A DNA stretch of 59,745 nt from Blastopirellula sp. (lineage in GTDB: Bacteria; Planctomycetota; Planctomycetia; Pirellulales; Pirellulaceae), in contig NZVR01000092.1 of NCBI GenBank assembly GCA_002701545.1, forward strand, positions 7,189 to 66,933, written 5' to 3'. Both the position numbers and the translations under genes were made by a program. The notes beneath the pieces are model-generated. The model worked only from the letters and a program-made list of their open reading frames with translations, did no database searches and was not told the origin of the DNA. Of the stretch, positions 9,272 through 20,137 are shown one piece after another (the stretch's first letter is position 1; every line of letters starts with the position of its first letter).

Positions 9272-9574
9272 ATGCCGGCATTCAGTATCGAAGTACCACA
9301 CTCGCTCGGTGAGCAAGTGGCGGTCGAGAAACTCAAAGGATTCCTGGACGGTGTCCACGAAAAATTCAAGGATCAGATCAGCTCGATCGAAGGCGAGTGG
9401 ACAGCAAACGTGTTGAACTTCAGCTTCACCACCTACGGTTTTTCGATCGGAGGCACGATGACCGTCGAAGAGTCTGTGGTTCGTCTGGAAGGTCAGTTGC
9501 CATTCGCCGCCGTCGCCTTTCGAGGCAAGATTGAAGAGTCCATTCGCAAAGAGATGCAAAACGCTCTGGATTAG
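9272..9574 (+). CDS. Polyhydroxyalkanoic acid system family protein
   Basis: 100 aa from the ATG at 9272, preceded by AACGGAGG at 9257-9264. The frame is open further upstream, but that region lacks coding character. The protein is a compact beta-rich domain (MPAFSIEVPHSLGEQVAVEK; VLNFSFTTYGFSIGGTMTVE) and matches the style of the PHA_gran_rgn family. That family is named for proteins found near polyhydroxyalkanoate granule genes; it is also common in planctomycetes as a stand-alone gene of unknown biochemical role. The SDR oxidoreductase starts 30 bp downstream on the same strand, so a two-gene operon is likely. Confidence 0.72.
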   Translation: MPAFSIEVPHSLGEQVAVEKLKGFLDGVHEKFKDQISSIEGEWTANVLNFSFTTYGFSIGGTMTVEESVVRLEGQLPFAAVAFRGKIEESIRKEMQNALD

Positions 9575-9604
9575 CGGGAAGCTCACGTCAGAGATCCTGG
9601 TCAT

Positions 9605-10396
9605 ATGAACACGTCCGTGCACCAATTGTTTGATTTAACCGACCGCGTGGCGCTGGTCACCGGGGGTTGCGGTTACCTCGGTACGGCGCTGGCCGAGGCC
9701 CTGGCAGAAGCGGGCGCGACCGTCATTATCTCCAGCCGCGATCTGTCTCGCGGAGCATCCGCTGCGCAAGCACTTCCATCACCCGGCGGCGCACAACACG
9801 CCGCTGTCTGCCTGGACCACAAAGATCCTGACTCGTGCCAGGCCGGATTCGCGGCCGCTTTGGAGATTGCCGGTGGGGTCGACATCCTGGTCAACAATGG
9901 TCAAGGCGGCACCGGGGACGACTGGCACACCGTGGATCGCGATGGATTCAATGATCAACTCCACAACGCCAGCGGTTACTTTGAGTTAGCCCGCCTCCTG
10001 CATCAACACGCTGTCGAACAAGCCAAGCCGGCGAATGTCATCATGCTCGGGTCGATGTACGGATTGGTTGGTTCCTATCCGGATGCCTACGCCGACGTAT
10101 GTCCGGCAAGCAGTGTCAGCTACCACGCCTTGAAGGGCGGGATCATTCATATGACCCGACATCTCGCCGTGTACTGGGCGGCCGACGGAGTGCGCGTCAA
10201 CTGCTTGAGCCCCGGGCCATTTCCGGCCGAGAAAGCGCCGGCGGAGATGGTCGAACGCCTCAAGACGAAGAGCCCTCTCGGACGCATGGGACTGCCCGTT
10301 GAACTGAAAGGCGCAGTCGTCTTCCTGGCCAGTGATGCCAGCAGCTACGTCACGGGCCACAACCTGGTCGTCGACGGCGGCTGGACTGCCTGGTAA
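9605..10396 (+). CDS. Short-chain dehydrogenase/reductase (SDR) family oxidoreductase
   Basis: 263 aa, classical SDR length. The Rossmann nucleotide site is TGGCGYLG at residues 19-26. The catalytic Ser150 lies in NVIMLGSMYG, and Tyr173-x-x-x-Lys177 is present (SYHALKGG). The late conserved VRVNCLSPGPF and the terminal YVTGHNLVVDGGWTAW are also typical. It is a cytoplasmic NAD(P)-dependent alcohol/carbonyl oxidoreductase; the closest general type is gluconate/3-oxoacyl reductase-like enzymes, but the substrate is unknown. It sits 30 bp behind the PHA-system gene. If that neighbour is meaningful, a 3-hydroxyacyl or sugar-alcohol substrate is possible, but this is inference. Confidence 0.9.
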   Translation: MNTSVHQLFDLTDRVALVTGGCGYLGTALAEALAEAGATVIISSRDLSRGASAAQALPSPGGAQHAAVCLDHKDPDSCQAGFAAALEIAGGVDILVNNGQGGTGDDWHTVDRDGFNDQLHNASGYFELARLLHQHAVEQAKPANVIMLGSMYGLVGSYPDAYADVCPASSVSYHALKGGIIHMTRHLAVYWAADGVRVNCLSPGPFPAEKAPAEMVERLKTKSPLGRMGLPVELKGAVVFLASDASSYVTGHNLVVDGGWTAW

Positions 10397-10440
10397 ACGC
10401 TCGCCAACGTCCCTTTTCGCGGCTCCTACCCAGCAACCAC

Positions 10441-11796
<1,356 letters not shown>

Positions 11797-11846
11797 GGCG
11801 TTCTCCAGGTCAGCGATCCACATGAGTTGAGAAATGCCCCGGCCAG

Positions 11847-13259
11847 CTAAGAAGCCAAACCGGGAATCGGATTCTGAGCGACAGCAGCATTAATTTCGGT
11901 AGGCACATCCGGGTGCAGTCGCAGAATACCCGGGTCGAGCACGGTTCGCAAAATGGTGGAGGCAACCTGCGGGAGACTCACCGGATCTGCCGCGGGAGCT
12001 CCTCCAAGTCGATCGGATTGGCCGATGACCTGCCCCATCGGCAAACCGCCGCCGGCAAACATCAGCGGGCACAGATTGCCCCAATGGTCGCGACCAGCCT
12101 TCGCGTTAATCTTGGGCGTACGACCAAATTCCCCAGTTACCACCAACAGCACGTCATCGAACATACCCCGTTCTTGTAAGTCGTCCATGAAAGCGGCCAC
12201 GGCATGGTTCACCGCACTGCCGAGTACGGGCATGCCATCGTCGACGCCAAAACGATTTCCGTGCAGATCCCACCCGGTGCTGGTCACCGTAACAAAACGA
12301 CACCCGGCCTCCACCATGCGGCGAGCCAGCAGCATCTGTTTGCCAAGGTATTCAGGCGTTTGTTCAGCAAAGCCCTTCTTGCCTTTCTTTCTGACAAACA
12401 CGCTTGGCGGGATCTTAATGTGACTCGTATCATACGCGGCCACCGTCCGCGGATCTTCGCGCTGTAGATCGAATGCCTCCGTCACACCACCAATCAACAC
12501 GTCGATCGCTTGTTCGTTGAATTGCCCCAAGCCACGCTGCGCAGCCAACTCGGCACCACGTTTGGCATCATCCAAGGCGGCCAACAACGACCGGCGGTCG
12601 TCAAATCGCCCGCGAGGAATTCGCAGCTCCATATTCTGTTTCAATTGCCCACCGCCGGCTGGGTCAAACGGCTGAAACGATTTACTAAGCGATCCGATGG
12701 GCGCACAGCGTTGTGTGTAATCCGGGTTTCCCTTAAAGCCCGCTCCTGCGGCAGCTGGACCAAGCATGACATTTGTCGGCATCCCCGTCTGAGGATGTGT
12801 GGTGCCAGCCACCCGGGAAAAAATGGAACCCAATTGCGCCTCGGTCGCATTCCCGCCGCTAATGACCTGAGACGTGGCCGAACCATGACTGCTGTTCCCA
12901 TGCCGAAACGAACGCACAATCGAGAGCCGGTCGGCTCGCTCTGCCAAACGGTCGAAGTGAGAACCGAACGTCACCCCCGGCAACTTCGTTTGGACCTCAC
13001 CAAACATTGCCCGATACTCTGCCGGTGCCGACATCTTTGGATCAAACGTCTCGTGCTGTGGAGGACCACCGCCGAGAAAAAGAACCACCACCGCGCGGTC
13101 GCGCACCGGACTGCTTGCTCCAGCAGCGGCAGACGATTTCAAGGCCAACGCACCGGGTAGCGTCAAACCGGTGAGCCCGACCGTACCGATGCGGAACCAC
13201 TCACGTCGCGAGATACCTTCACAGGTATGATGCAGTCCGGAATCGATGATCTTCAGCAT
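11847..13259 (-). CDS. DUF1501 domain-containing protein (Tat-exported, sulfatase-like fold)
   Basis: 470 aa. The N-terminus ([20 protein letters not shown]) is a twin-arginine-type signal. It is followed by '[20 protein letters not shown]' and, near the C-terminus, '[26 protein letters not shown]', both hallmarks of DUF1501, a family related to the alkaline phosphatase/sulfatase superfamily. In planctomycetes DUF1501 genes usually follow a DUF1549/DUF1553 cytochrome gene. Here that partner is absent and the neighbour is a Gfo/Idh/MocA gene transcribed in the same direction 50 bp downstream. The function is not established. Confidence 0.9.
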   Translation of the reverse strand: MLKIIDSGLHHTCEGISRREWFRIGTVGLTGLTLPGALALKSSAAAGASSPVRDRAVVVLFLGGGPPQHETFDPKMSAPAEYRAMFGEVQTKLPGVTFGSHFDRLAERADRLSIVRSFRHGNSSHGSATSQVISGGNATEAQLGSIFSRVAGTTHPQTGMPTNVMLGPAAAGAGFKGNPDYTQRCAPIGSLSKSFQPFDPAGGGQLKQNMELRIPRGRFDDRRSLLAALDDAKRGAELAAQRGLGQFNEQAIDVLIGGVTEAFDLQREDPRTVAAYDTSHIKIPPSVFVRKKGKKGFAEQTPEYLGKQMLLARRMVEAGCRFVTVTSTGWDLHGNRFGVDDGMPVLGSAVNHAVAAFMDDLQERGMFDDVLLVVTGEFGRTPKINAKAGRDHWGNLCPLMFAGGGLPMGQVIGQSDRLGGAPAADPVSLPQVASTILRTVLDPGILRLHPDVPTEINAAVAQNPIPGLAS

Positions 13260-13319
13260 GACAACTTTCTCTTGGCAGGATCGGCATCACCAATATATCA
13301 AGAGTGGCTGATGATTTCC

Positions 13320-14069
13320 TCACGAAATCCGATCTCCTGGGTGATCATCGCCAGACTCCAGTTTTTCGATGCGAGTCACCAATGTAGCGATCGTCGCCTC
13401 TAATTCCGTGATCTTGGCCTCCCATGCGGAAACATTGCTGCCGGAGTCGGTTGACGGTCGAACAGGAGATTCCGTCGGGTTCGCTGTCGCTCCGCCATGG
13501 TCGGCAACCCGTTGCCGCAAACGCTCGTGTTCATCAGGTTCATACAGGTTGTGCGTCACGATTTGCCCGCGACCTTCGGGCGTGAGTGAAATCACCAAGT
13601 CCTTTTCGATCAACCCTGCCAGAACCGACTTGAGAGCCGCCATGTCGGACAACTTGGGGGCGTGCTTGTCATCCATGCGTGCCGCGCGTGCACGCAACTC
13701 GCCGACCGTCTGTTCGCCGCGCAGCAACAGTTCGGCCATGACTGCCAACTCGGTTTTATCGACCCCTAACCACTCGTACATGGCGTGGCGATACTTGGCC
13801 ACACGACTCCCGCCCTGGACCTCCAAAATGGCGCCCAGGTCGCGCAACTCATCCGCGACGTCCTGAACCATTTCTGCTGTCAGGTTCATTTGGGGCGCCC
13901 GGTTGCTCTTTTGATTGCAACCATTGGTCAATGCATTCAGCGACAACGGATACGCATCCGGCGTCGTCTTGGCTTTTTCGACCAGGACACCCGCCACCCG
14001 CCGTTGATAGCGAGTCAGAGTCTGCCAGTTCTTGGTCGTCTCAGTGGTTGGTGACGATGAATCTTGCAT
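13320..14069 (-). CDS. YceH/UPF0502 (DUF480) family protein
   Basis: 249 aa. Two winged-helix-like domains are recognisable: LTRYQRRVAGVLVEKAKTTPDAYPLSLNALTNGCNQKSNR (residues about 18-58) and the second around MAELLLRGEQTVGELRARAARM. The rest matches DUF480 up to about residue 190 (LYEPDEHERLRQRV). The C-terminal 55 residues are a variable linker plus a short coiled coil (WEAKITELEATIATLVTRIE). It is a soluble cytoplasmic protein of unknown role, possibly DNA-binding through the winged helices. It is divergent from the hemerythrin-like gene. Confidence 0.9.
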   Translation of the reverse strand: MQDSSSPTTETTKNWQTLTRYQRRVAGVLVEKAKTTPDAYPLSLNALTNGCNQKSNRAPQMNLTAEMVQDVADELRDLGAILEVQGGSRVAKYRHAMYEWLGVDKTELAVMAELLLRGEQTVGELRARAARMDDKHAPKLSDMAALKSVLAGLIEKDLVISLTPEGRGQIVTHNLYEPDEHERLRQRVADHGGATANPTESPVRPSTDSGSNVSAWEAKITELEATIATLVTRIEKLESGDDHPGDRIS

Positions 14070-14455
14070 AGCGCTTCCTTGGTGGAATGACCTGAACCAC
14101 GTGCGTCCAGAAAAGTGCGTGTCGTGGTAAGTCTATTGCTAGCGTCGCCCGGCGACCATAGGGTGGTGTGCTCAACGAGTTGGGGCACTGTAGGTCAGGA
14201 GAAAAACATTGACCCTCCCAGCGGCGCGCAGTAGATTGAAGTGTGGCTTTGGCCACGAGCGGGGTCGATTTCTCGTCTACTAACTCCTCGCAACAACCCG
14301 CTCGATAGGTCAGGCAAAGCCATCAGGTCGATCGACCTGCCAAGCCGACCAGCGGGCGGCTGTATTCGTTTTTCGTCACGTCCAGTACTTGTCTCGTCCG
14401 TACGTTCGTCGTGTTCGTTGTTTTTCGCTAACCATTCGCCGAAATGGAGGGCGCC
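14070..14455. other. Intergenic region between divergent YceH and hemerythrin-like genes
   Basis: 386 bases with no supported gene. It must carry promoters for both directions. GGAGG at 14446-14450 is the ribosome-binding site of the gene that starts at 14456. No other structure was recognised. Confidence 0.45.
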
Positions 14456-14926
14456 ATGCTGCTCACTGCCAAAGCCACTGTTACGGTCAACGCCGCGTTC
14501 ATGCAGGAGATCAAAGAAGTCCACCAGGACTTATGGCAATGTATGGACAGGGCCCTCACCATTTGCGGCATGCATGAACCGAATCCAAGTCACATCGTGA
14601 CGATTCTCGCGGATCTGCGGGATCAAGTGGCGTTACATTTTGCCCTCGAGGAAGCCTACGGTTATTTCGAAGGTCCAGCTCACGTCGCGCCACGGCTATG
14701 CGAAAAGGCTGATCGCTTGCGGTCCGAGCATGCGGCATTGTATGGTGCAGCCAGTGATTTGGTAGAAGATGCCGACGAGTGGCATCACCAGCGTGCGTTG
14801 TTGCATCACTGCAGGCACATCTACGATCGTTTGCAAACCTTTCACGTAGATCTGCGACGTCACGAAACGCGCGAATCCGAACTTGTGCTGGCGGCGTATG
14901 GTGACGACATCGGCGTTGGCGACTGA
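14456..14926 (+). CDS. Hemerythrin-like (HHE) domain protein
   Basis: 156 aa. The start at 14456 was chosen because GGAGG ends 5 bp before it; an ATG at 14444 is in frame but lies on the ribosome site. The protein is an all-helical bundle. Possible iron ligands in HHE spacing are the H-F-x-x-E-E motif (LHFALEEAYGYFE), SEHAALYG and FHVDLRRHETRESELVLAAY (H...H-E...E). HHE proteins bind a di-iron centre and sense or store O2 or NO, or serve in iron metabolism. A single-domain response regulator starts 15-21 bp after the stop, so the two are probably one operon and possibly one signalling pathway. The HHE call is motif-based and moderately secure. Confidence 0.68.
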   Translation: MLLTAKATVTVNAAFMQEIKEVHQDLWQCMDRALTICGMHEPNPSHIVTILADLRDQVALHFALEEAYGYFEGPAHVAPRLCEKADRLRSEHAALYGAASDLVEDADEWHHQRALLHHCRHIYDRLQTFHVDLRRHETRESELVLAAYGDDIGVGD

Positions 14927-14941
14927 CGACGTGATGAGTGG

Positions 14942-15397
14942 ATGGTCATGAACGAACATACAGTTGGCCGACCCATGGAGATTCTCCTGGTCGAAGACGG
15001 ATTGACCGATGCCCGGCTGGTGATTGAAGGATTAAAAAAAGGTGGGTTTCGCCATCGCGTCACCTTGGTGCGTGACGGTGCGGAAGCCTTGGAATTCGTC
15101 GGCAAGCAAGGTCGCTTTGCACGTGCTCCACGCCCCGACATCATCCTGCTGGATCTCTATCTTCCGAAACACAATGGCATGGTGGTCTTGTCGCAACTGA
15201 AGAACGATTGCGATCTGAAGAGCATCCCTGTGGTCATCATGACCTCATCCGACGCCAGCGAGGATCGGGACGGATGTGAGCTGCTGCAAGTCGATAGCTT
15301 TATCAAGAAACCGTTCGGCATGCAGGCATTCCTGCAAGTGGTGCGCGAACTGAAGCGACACTTACTCTCTGACGTCATCTTGCCGGCGATGGACTAA
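14942..15397 (+). CDS. Single-domain response regulator (CheY/Rcp1-like)
   Basis: 151 aa; ATG 14942 and ATG 14948 are both possible starts. This is a stand-alone receiver domain: the acidic pair E18-D19 in ILLVEDGLTDARL, phospho-acceptor Asp71 in DIILLDLYLPKHNG, the Thr/Ser after VVIMTSS at 101-102, and Lys123 in FIKKPF. The long alpha4 region and the 'LVEDGLTDARLVIEGLK' start resemble the Rcp1-type regulators that pair with phytochrome-like or PAS histidine kinases. No output domain is present, so it works by protein contact. No kinase is seen nearby; the upstream hemerythrin-like gene is the obvious partner candidate. Confidence 0.92.
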   Translation: MVMNEHTVGRPMEILLVEDGLTDARLVIEGLKKGGFRHRVTLVRDGAEALEFVGKQGRFARAPRPDIILLDLYLPKHNGMVVLSQLKNDCDLKSIPVVIMTSSDASEDRDGCELLQVDSFIKKPFGMQAFLQVVRELKRHLLSDVILPAMD

Positions 15398-15412
15398 GCG
15401 GGGTCACCCGTC

Positions 15413-16006
15413 CTACAGACTCGCCCGAGCTTGCTCGAACGCAGTGATCTTGTCCTCGTACTGCAGTGTCTGAGCGATGTCGTCCAAGCCATGCAGCAAG
15501 TTATGTCGTCGCGACGGATCGACCTCGAATCCCAAGGACAGACCACTGGTATCGCTAACCTGTTGCTGTTCCAGGTCAATGGTCAACTGATATCCTGGCT
15601 CGGCGGCGACCTTGGCAAACAGTTGCTCGACATCCTCTTCGCTGAGATGGATTGGCAACACGCCGTTCTTGAAGCAATTGTTGTAGAAGATATCTGCGAA
15701 AGATGGCGCGATCACAGCGCGAAAGCCAAAGTCTTCCAGCGCCCAGACCGCGTGTTCCCGACTACTACCCGAGCCGAAATTTCGCCGAGCCACCAAAATC
15801 GAGGCTCCTTGAAACTGAGGCTGGTTCAGTTCGAATTCTGGATTGTCACTACCGTCATCCAGGAAGCGCCAATCATAAAAGAGGAATTGCCCAAACCCTG
15901 TCCGCTCAATGCGTTTCAAAAACTGTTTGGGAATAATCTGATCGGTGTCAACGTTGGCGCGATCCATCGTGGCCACCAAGCCGGTGAGTTGCGTAAACGC
16001 TTGCAT
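15413..16006 (-). CDS. leuD: 3-isopropylmalate dehydratase small subunit
   Basis: 197 aa from the ATG at 16006 ([20 protein letters not shown]). The frame is open to 16087 but runs into leuC. Motifs: [13 protein letters not shown] near the start, [20 protein letters not shown] (the aconitase swivel-domain signature) and '[19 protein letters not shown]'. With LeuC it isomerises 2-isopropylmalate to 3-isopropylmalate in leucine biosynthesis in the cytoplasm. It lies 65 bp after leuC on the same strand, the usual leuCD order. No leuA or leuB is in the window. Confidence 0.97.
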   Translation of the reverse strand: MQAFTQLTGLVATMDRANVDTDQIIPKQFLKRIERTGFGQFLFYDWRFLDDGSDNPEFELNQPQFQGASILVARRNFGSGSSREHAVWALEDFGFRAVIAPSFADIFYNNCFKNGVLPIHLSEEDVEQLFAKVAAEPGYQLTIDLEQQQVSDTSGLSLGFEVDPSRRHNLLHGLDDIAQTLQYEDKITAFEQARASL

Positions 16007-16071
16007 AATGATTCCTGATTGGATTGTTTCTTTTCCAGCACCCTGCGGTGTGTCAGCGACTCGAATCGCTG

Positions 16072-17481
16072 TTATTTGTAATTCCATTCGCGAACGTCGA
16101 CAAAGTGTCCTTCGATCGCGGCGGCAGCGGCCATCGCCGGGGAAACCAAGTGGGTTCGACCACCTTTCCCTTGCCGGCCCTCAAAGTTGCGGTTGCTCGT
16201 CGAGGCACAACGTTCACCCGGTGACAATTTGTCGGGGTTCATTGCCAGGCACATGCTGCAGCCAGCTTCCCGCCAATCAAATCCCGCATCGGTGAACACG
16301 CGGTCCAAACCTTCTTCCTCGGCTTGCTGTTTCACAATCCCGCTGCCGGGTACGATCATCGCCTGCACGTTGCCGGCAACGCGGTGCCCTTTGATCACGT
16401 CGGCAGCCGCGCGCAGATCTTCGATGCGAGCATTGGTGCACGAGCCGATAAACACACGGTCAATGGTCACATCTTCCAACGCCATACCGGCCTGCAGGTT
16501 CATGTATTCCAATGCACTGGCCGCTGATTTCTGTTCTGTCTCGTCGCCATGCTGTACCGGATCGGGCACTTTTTCATCGATCCGCATCACTTGCCCCGGG
16601 TTCGTTCCCCAGGTCACCTGAGGCGCGATATCGCTGGCTTGATAGACTTGAGTCACGTCATAAGTTGCCCCGGCATCGCTGGGTAGCTTTTCCCATTCCG
16701 CCACCGCCGCATCAAAGTTTTGAGGTGCGTAAGGACGGCCGCGTAAATAATCAAATGTCGTCGCATCCGGTGCAATCATTCCAGCACGCGCGCCCGCTTC
16801 GATGGACATATTACAGACTGTCATCCGCTCTTCCATACTCAGAGCGCGAATCGCCTCACCCGTGTATTCCAAGACATACCCTGTACCACCCGCAGTCGTG
16901 AGTTTACCGATCAGGTACAAGATGATGTCTTTCGCTGTCACACCTCGCGGCAGACTGCCATCCACCCGCAACTCCATCGTTTTCGGCTGTTGTTGCAACA
17001 ATGTCTGGGTCGCCAGCACATGCTCGACTTCGCTGGTCCCAATTCCGAAAGCCAACGCTCCGAAGGCTCCGTGCGTTGCCGTGTGACTGTCCCCACAGAC
17101 AATCGTCATACCCGGCTGGGTGTACCCCATCTCCGGACCGATGACATGCACAATCCCCTGATTGGCATCGTGCAAGTCGTATAACTTGATGCCAAACTGC
17201 TGGCAGTTCTCCCGCAGCGTATCCACTTGCTGCTTGGAGATCGGGTCAGCAATTGGCAGCATGCGATCGGTTGTGGGAACATTATGGTCCGGGGTGGCAA
17301 TCGTTCGCTCGGGGCGTCTTGCCGGCCGCCCGGCGAGTCGTAAGCCCTCGAACGCCTGAGCGCTCGTGACTTCGTGAACGAGGTGCAAATCGATATACAG
17401 GATCGTTTGCCGGCCGTCTTCGGCATGGACGACGTGCTGGTCCCAAATCTTCTGGAACATCGTGCGCGGTGCTGCTGACAT
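16072..17481 (-). CDS. leuC: 3-isopropylmalate dehydratase large subunit
   Basis: 469 aa, the normal length. It starts [20 protein letters not shown] and contains the 4Fe-4S cluster ligands: a cysteine in [20 protein letters not shown] and the C-x-x-C pair in [35 protein letters not shown] is the aconitase family motif. It forms a heterodimer with LeuD (downstream, same strand) for leucine biosynthesis. The 393-base upstream gap shows no leader peptide or T-box that I can recognise. Confidence 0.97.
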   Translation of the reverse strand: MSAAPRTMFQKIWDQHVVHAEDGRQTILYIDLHLVHEVTSAQAFEGLRLAGRPARRPERTIATPDHNVPTTDRMLPIADPISKQQVDTLRENCQQFGIKLYDLHDANQGIVHVIGPEMGYTQPGMTIVCGDSHTATHGAFGALAFGIGTSEVEHVLATQTLLQQQPKTMELRVDGSLPRGVTAKDIILYLIGKLTTAGGTGYVLEYTGEAIRALSMEERMTVCNMSIEAGARAGMIAPDATTFDYLRGRPYAPQNFDAAVAEWEKLPSDAGATYDVTQVYQASDIAPQVTWGTNPGQVMRIDEKVPDPVQHGDETEQKSAASALEYMNLQAGMALEDVTIDRVFIGSCTNARIEDLRAAADVIKGHRVAGNVQAMIVPGSGIVKQQAEEEGLDRVFTDAGFDWREAGCSMCLAMNPDKLSPGERCASTSNRNFEGRQGKGGRTHLVSPAMAAAAAIEGHFVDVREWNYK

Positions 17482-17874
17482 GTTTACCTAAGTATGCTTG
17501 CGAAAGTGATTTAGCAGAGGGGCACCCGGGAGAGACCGAGGGCGGAAAGATTGGCCAAATGATCGGCCGCTGTCCCCCCAGTATATCCGCTTCCAGGCGG
17601 GAGCGGGAGTTGGCATACCGCCGGTCGAGCCTCCTGACGACGTCACCGCAGCAACGGAGGCAGGTACGCCTCCTCACCGACCGGGGGCCCTCAACTTCGG
17701 TCGCCGGGGGGAGAGATGCGATTTTCACGCCCCGCCCCCGAAAACTCCGGAACCTGAAGGGAATTGCACTACGGTCTTGTAAGCGGTCTACTCCTGCGCC
17801 AAAATGCGGATTCTGCGTGAAGGATCGGGTGGACGTGAAAAGAAGATCACAGTGTATTTCGGCGGAGTTGGTCC
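17482..17874. other. Intergenic region between divergent leuC and cytochrome c peroxidase gene
   Basis: 393 bases, G+C-rich in the middle, with several short self-complementary stretches (around 17630-17710). No gene or clear promoter was recognised; it should contain promoters for both directions. Confidence 0.4.
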
Positions 17875-18912
17875 ATGGTATTTCGTTTGCTTCTCATCCT
17901 AGTAATCACCTTCAGCGCTTCGCTGTCGGTGGCCGCTGAACCCTACCAGCTCCAGGTCCCCCTGGGCCTGAAAGCACCCAAGATCCCCAAATCCAATCCG
18001 CTCACCGCGGAAAAAATTGCGTTAGGCAAGCAACTTTACTTTGACAAACGCTTGTCAGCCGACAACACCGTCAGTTGTGCCAGCTGCCATGACCCGAAAA
18101 AAGGTTGGTCGAACGGCGAGGCCACGGCAGAAGGAATCCAAGGCCAGCGCGGCGGACGCGGCGCACCCACCGTACTAAATGCCGCCTACCAGACCCGTCA
18201 CACGTTTTGGGATGGCCGGGCCAAACAAACCTCTGCTCTCGGAAAAAACGCACTTGAAGTGCAAGCCTTGGGCCCGATCGAAAATCCGATTGAGATGGGA
18301 ATCAAGTTGGACGACCTGATTCCAAAACTCAACAAGATCGAGGGCTACCGCAGCCAGTTCCAAGCCGTCTTCGGGACCGATGTGACGTCCGACGGGATCG
18401 CCAAAGCGATTGCCTCCTTTGAACGAACCGTACTGTCCGGCAATGCTCCTTACGATCGCTTCAAGGCTGGCGACACCAAAGCGCTCTCTGAGTCAGCCCA
18501 GCGTGGTTGGAAACTGTTCTCGAACAAAGCAAGTTGTACGAACTGCCACGCAGGCTCCAGCTTCACCGACCAGGCGTTCCACAACCTGGGCGTGGGTATG
18601 GATAAAGAAAAACCTGACTTGGGCCGTTTCGCAGTGACGAATCTCCCCGGAGATAAAGGTCGCTTCAAGACCCCCACGCTACGAGATATCGCGCGCACCG
18701 CGCCCTACATGCACGATGGCAGATTTGCCACGCTGGAAGAGGTCGTCGATTTTTACAACCAAGGTGGCATCGCCAATCCTCATCTCGATGACGAGGACAT
18801 TTTCCCACTCAAACTGACAGATGACGAGAAACAAGATCTCGTAAACTTCCTCAAAGAAGGCCTCGCCAGTGACGACTATCCCGATGTCGCTCCACCGGCA
18901 TTACCAGAATAA
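17875..18912 (+). CDS. Di-haem cytochrome c peroxidase family protein (CcpA/MauG type)
   Basis: 345 aa. GGAG lies about 7 bp before the ATG. There is a Sec signal (residues 1 to about 21, SVAAEP). Haem 1 site is CASCH (Cys68-Cys71-His72) and haem 2 site CTNCH (Cys221-Cys224-His225). Between them come the family segments GRGAPTVLNAAYQTRHTFWD and NPIEMG. Near the C-terminus, FKTPTLRDIARTAPYMHDGR supplies the distal Met region. Such periplasmic enzymes reduce H2O2 using electrons from small c-type cytochromes. The secreted propeller gene begins 85 bp downstream on the same strand. Confidence 0.95.
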   Translation: MVFRLLLILVITFSASLSVAAEPYQLQVPLGLKAPKIPKSNPLTAEKIALGKQLYFDKRLSADNTVSCASCHDPKKGWSNGEATAEGIQGQRGGRGAPTVLNAAYQTRHTFWDGRAKQTSALGKNALEVQALGPIENPIEMGIKLDDLIPKLNKIEGYRSQFQAVFGTDVTSDGIAKAIASFERTVLSGNAPYDRFKAGDTKALSESAQRGWKLFSNKASCTNCHAGSSFTDQAFHNLGVGMDKEKPDLGRFAVTNLPGDKGRFKTPTLRDIARTAPYMHDGRFATLEEVVDFYNQGGIANPHLDDEDIFPLKLTDDEKQDLVNFLKEGLASDDYPDVAPPALPE

Positions 18913-18997
18913 CGCGTCAAGCGGCATGTGGCCCCCAAGTGCCCGCTGACATCCCCAATTCATGACGATGTGATTACAAGACTTTAGGAGAAGCGTA

Positions 18998-20062
18998 ATG
19001 AAATATGTTCGTGCTCTATGCACTGTTGGCCTCATGGCCATGATGACGCTGAGCGTCTTTGCGGACGACGAAAGCAAGGAAGAAGCCAAGCCACAAGGGA
19101 CGCCAGCAACCGTCGAAGCCCAAACGGTGCTCGATGGCCTCGACAATCCCTGTGCCGTGGCCATTCAACCAGAAACGGGAGACATCTTCGTTTCCGATAG
19201 CGGCGCTGGCCGCATCATTCGTGTCGTTGACGGCAAAGCACAAGATGTCATTACCGACTTCCCCGGTGATGTCTATGGCAAGGGTCCGATGTACAACATT
19301 GGCCCCCTCGGACTAGGCTTCATCAGCAAGGACATCCTGGTCGTTGGTGGTGGCGGTCAAAAAGACGGCGACGAGCTGCTGCGGGTCTACAAAGTACCTG
19401 AAAAAGGTGCGGAGCCGATTAAAGCCGATGCCATGGAAGCCAGCTTCAAGCTGGAAGCCACGGACGAGATTAAAGGCGAAGGCAATTTCTACGCCGTCGC
19501 TGTTGGCAAAAACGCCGTCTACGTCACCGCCAACGGTGATGACACCAAAGGCTGGGTCGCCAAGGCCACCATCAACGGTACGAAAGTCGAAAAGTTCGAG
19601 CGTTTCTTACCCACCAAAGAAAAAACCGAAGTGGATGCACCCGTCGGGATCACCATGCACGACCTCGGCTACGTCGTTGTCGGTCAACTCGGTGAAATCA
19701 CCGTACCCGGCGATGCTCTGCTGACGTTCTACGACGACAAGGGCGAAATGCTGATGAATCTGGAAACAGGTCTCAGCGACATCACCGCAGTCGCCTACAG
19801 CACCCAGCCGCGCGGAAAAAGCAACAAGAAACAACTGTATGTCTTGGACTTTTCCTGGCACGACACTTCGCAAGGTGGCTTGTTCCAACTGGTTGCCGAT
19901 GGTGAAGATGGCGTCGAAGCACGCAAGAAAACCGGACTCGACAAACCGACGTCTATGGCCTTCGCCGCAGATGGCAGCTTGTACATCACCGTCATCGGAA
20001 CCGCTGAAGAGGGTTCGGATGCCAAACCCGGCAAGCTCCTGAAGGTAGAACCTGGACTGTAG
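18998..20062 (+). CDS. Secreted beta-propeller protein (SMP-30/NHL-like), function unknown
   Basis: 354 aa with an AGGAG ribosome site just upstream. A Sec signal of about 22 residues (ends VFADDE) is followed by an acidic linker. Repeated propeller blades are then visible (DGLDNPCAVAIQPETGDIFV; SDSGAGRIIRVVDG; ...LDKPTSMAFAADGSLYITVI). Lys/Glu/Asp content is high and there are no cysteines in the mature part. Such planctomycete proteins are often annotated as hypothetical or NHL-like; a ligand or enzymatic role cannot be read. A clear terminator lies 20 bp after the stop, so the peroxidase-propeller unit ends here. Confidence 0.78.
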   Translation: MKYVRALCTVGLMAMMTLSVFADDESKEEAKPQGTPATVEAQTVLDGLDNPCAVAIQPETGDIFVSDSGAGRIIRVVDGKAQDVITDFPGDVYGKGPMYNIGPLGLGFISKDILVVGGGGQKDGDELLRVYKVPEKGAEPIKADAMEASFKLEATDEIKGEGNFYAVAVGKNAVYVTANGDDTKGWVAKATINGTKVEKFERFLPTKEKTEVDAPVGITMHDLGYVVVGQLGEITVPGDALLTFYDDKGEMLMNLETGLSDITAVAYSTQPRGKSNKKQLYVLDFSWHDTSQGGLFQLVADGEDGVEARKKTGLDKPTSMAFAADGSLYITVIGTAEEGSDAKPGKLLKVEPGL

Positions 20063-20082
20063 TCCGCACCATAAGCTATCGT

Positions 20083-20120
20083 AAAAGCCTCATCCCATTA
20101 CGGTGATGAGGCTTTTTTTA
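20083..20120 (+). terminator. Rho-independent terminator after the beta-propeller gene
   Basis: AAAAGCCTCATC (20083-20094), a 10-base loop and GATGAGGCTTTT (20105-20116) form a perfect 12-bp stem ending in a run of T. It lies 20 bp after the stop at 20062 and only about 20 bp before the likely start of the sialidase gene (20138). Confidence 0.95.
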
Positions 20121-20137
20121 TGGACTCTCAAGGAACC

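Noticed and set aside
12510-13160. 216-codon plus-strand frame
   Set aside because: Antisense to the DUF1501 gene; Arg/His-rich composition typical of shadow frames.
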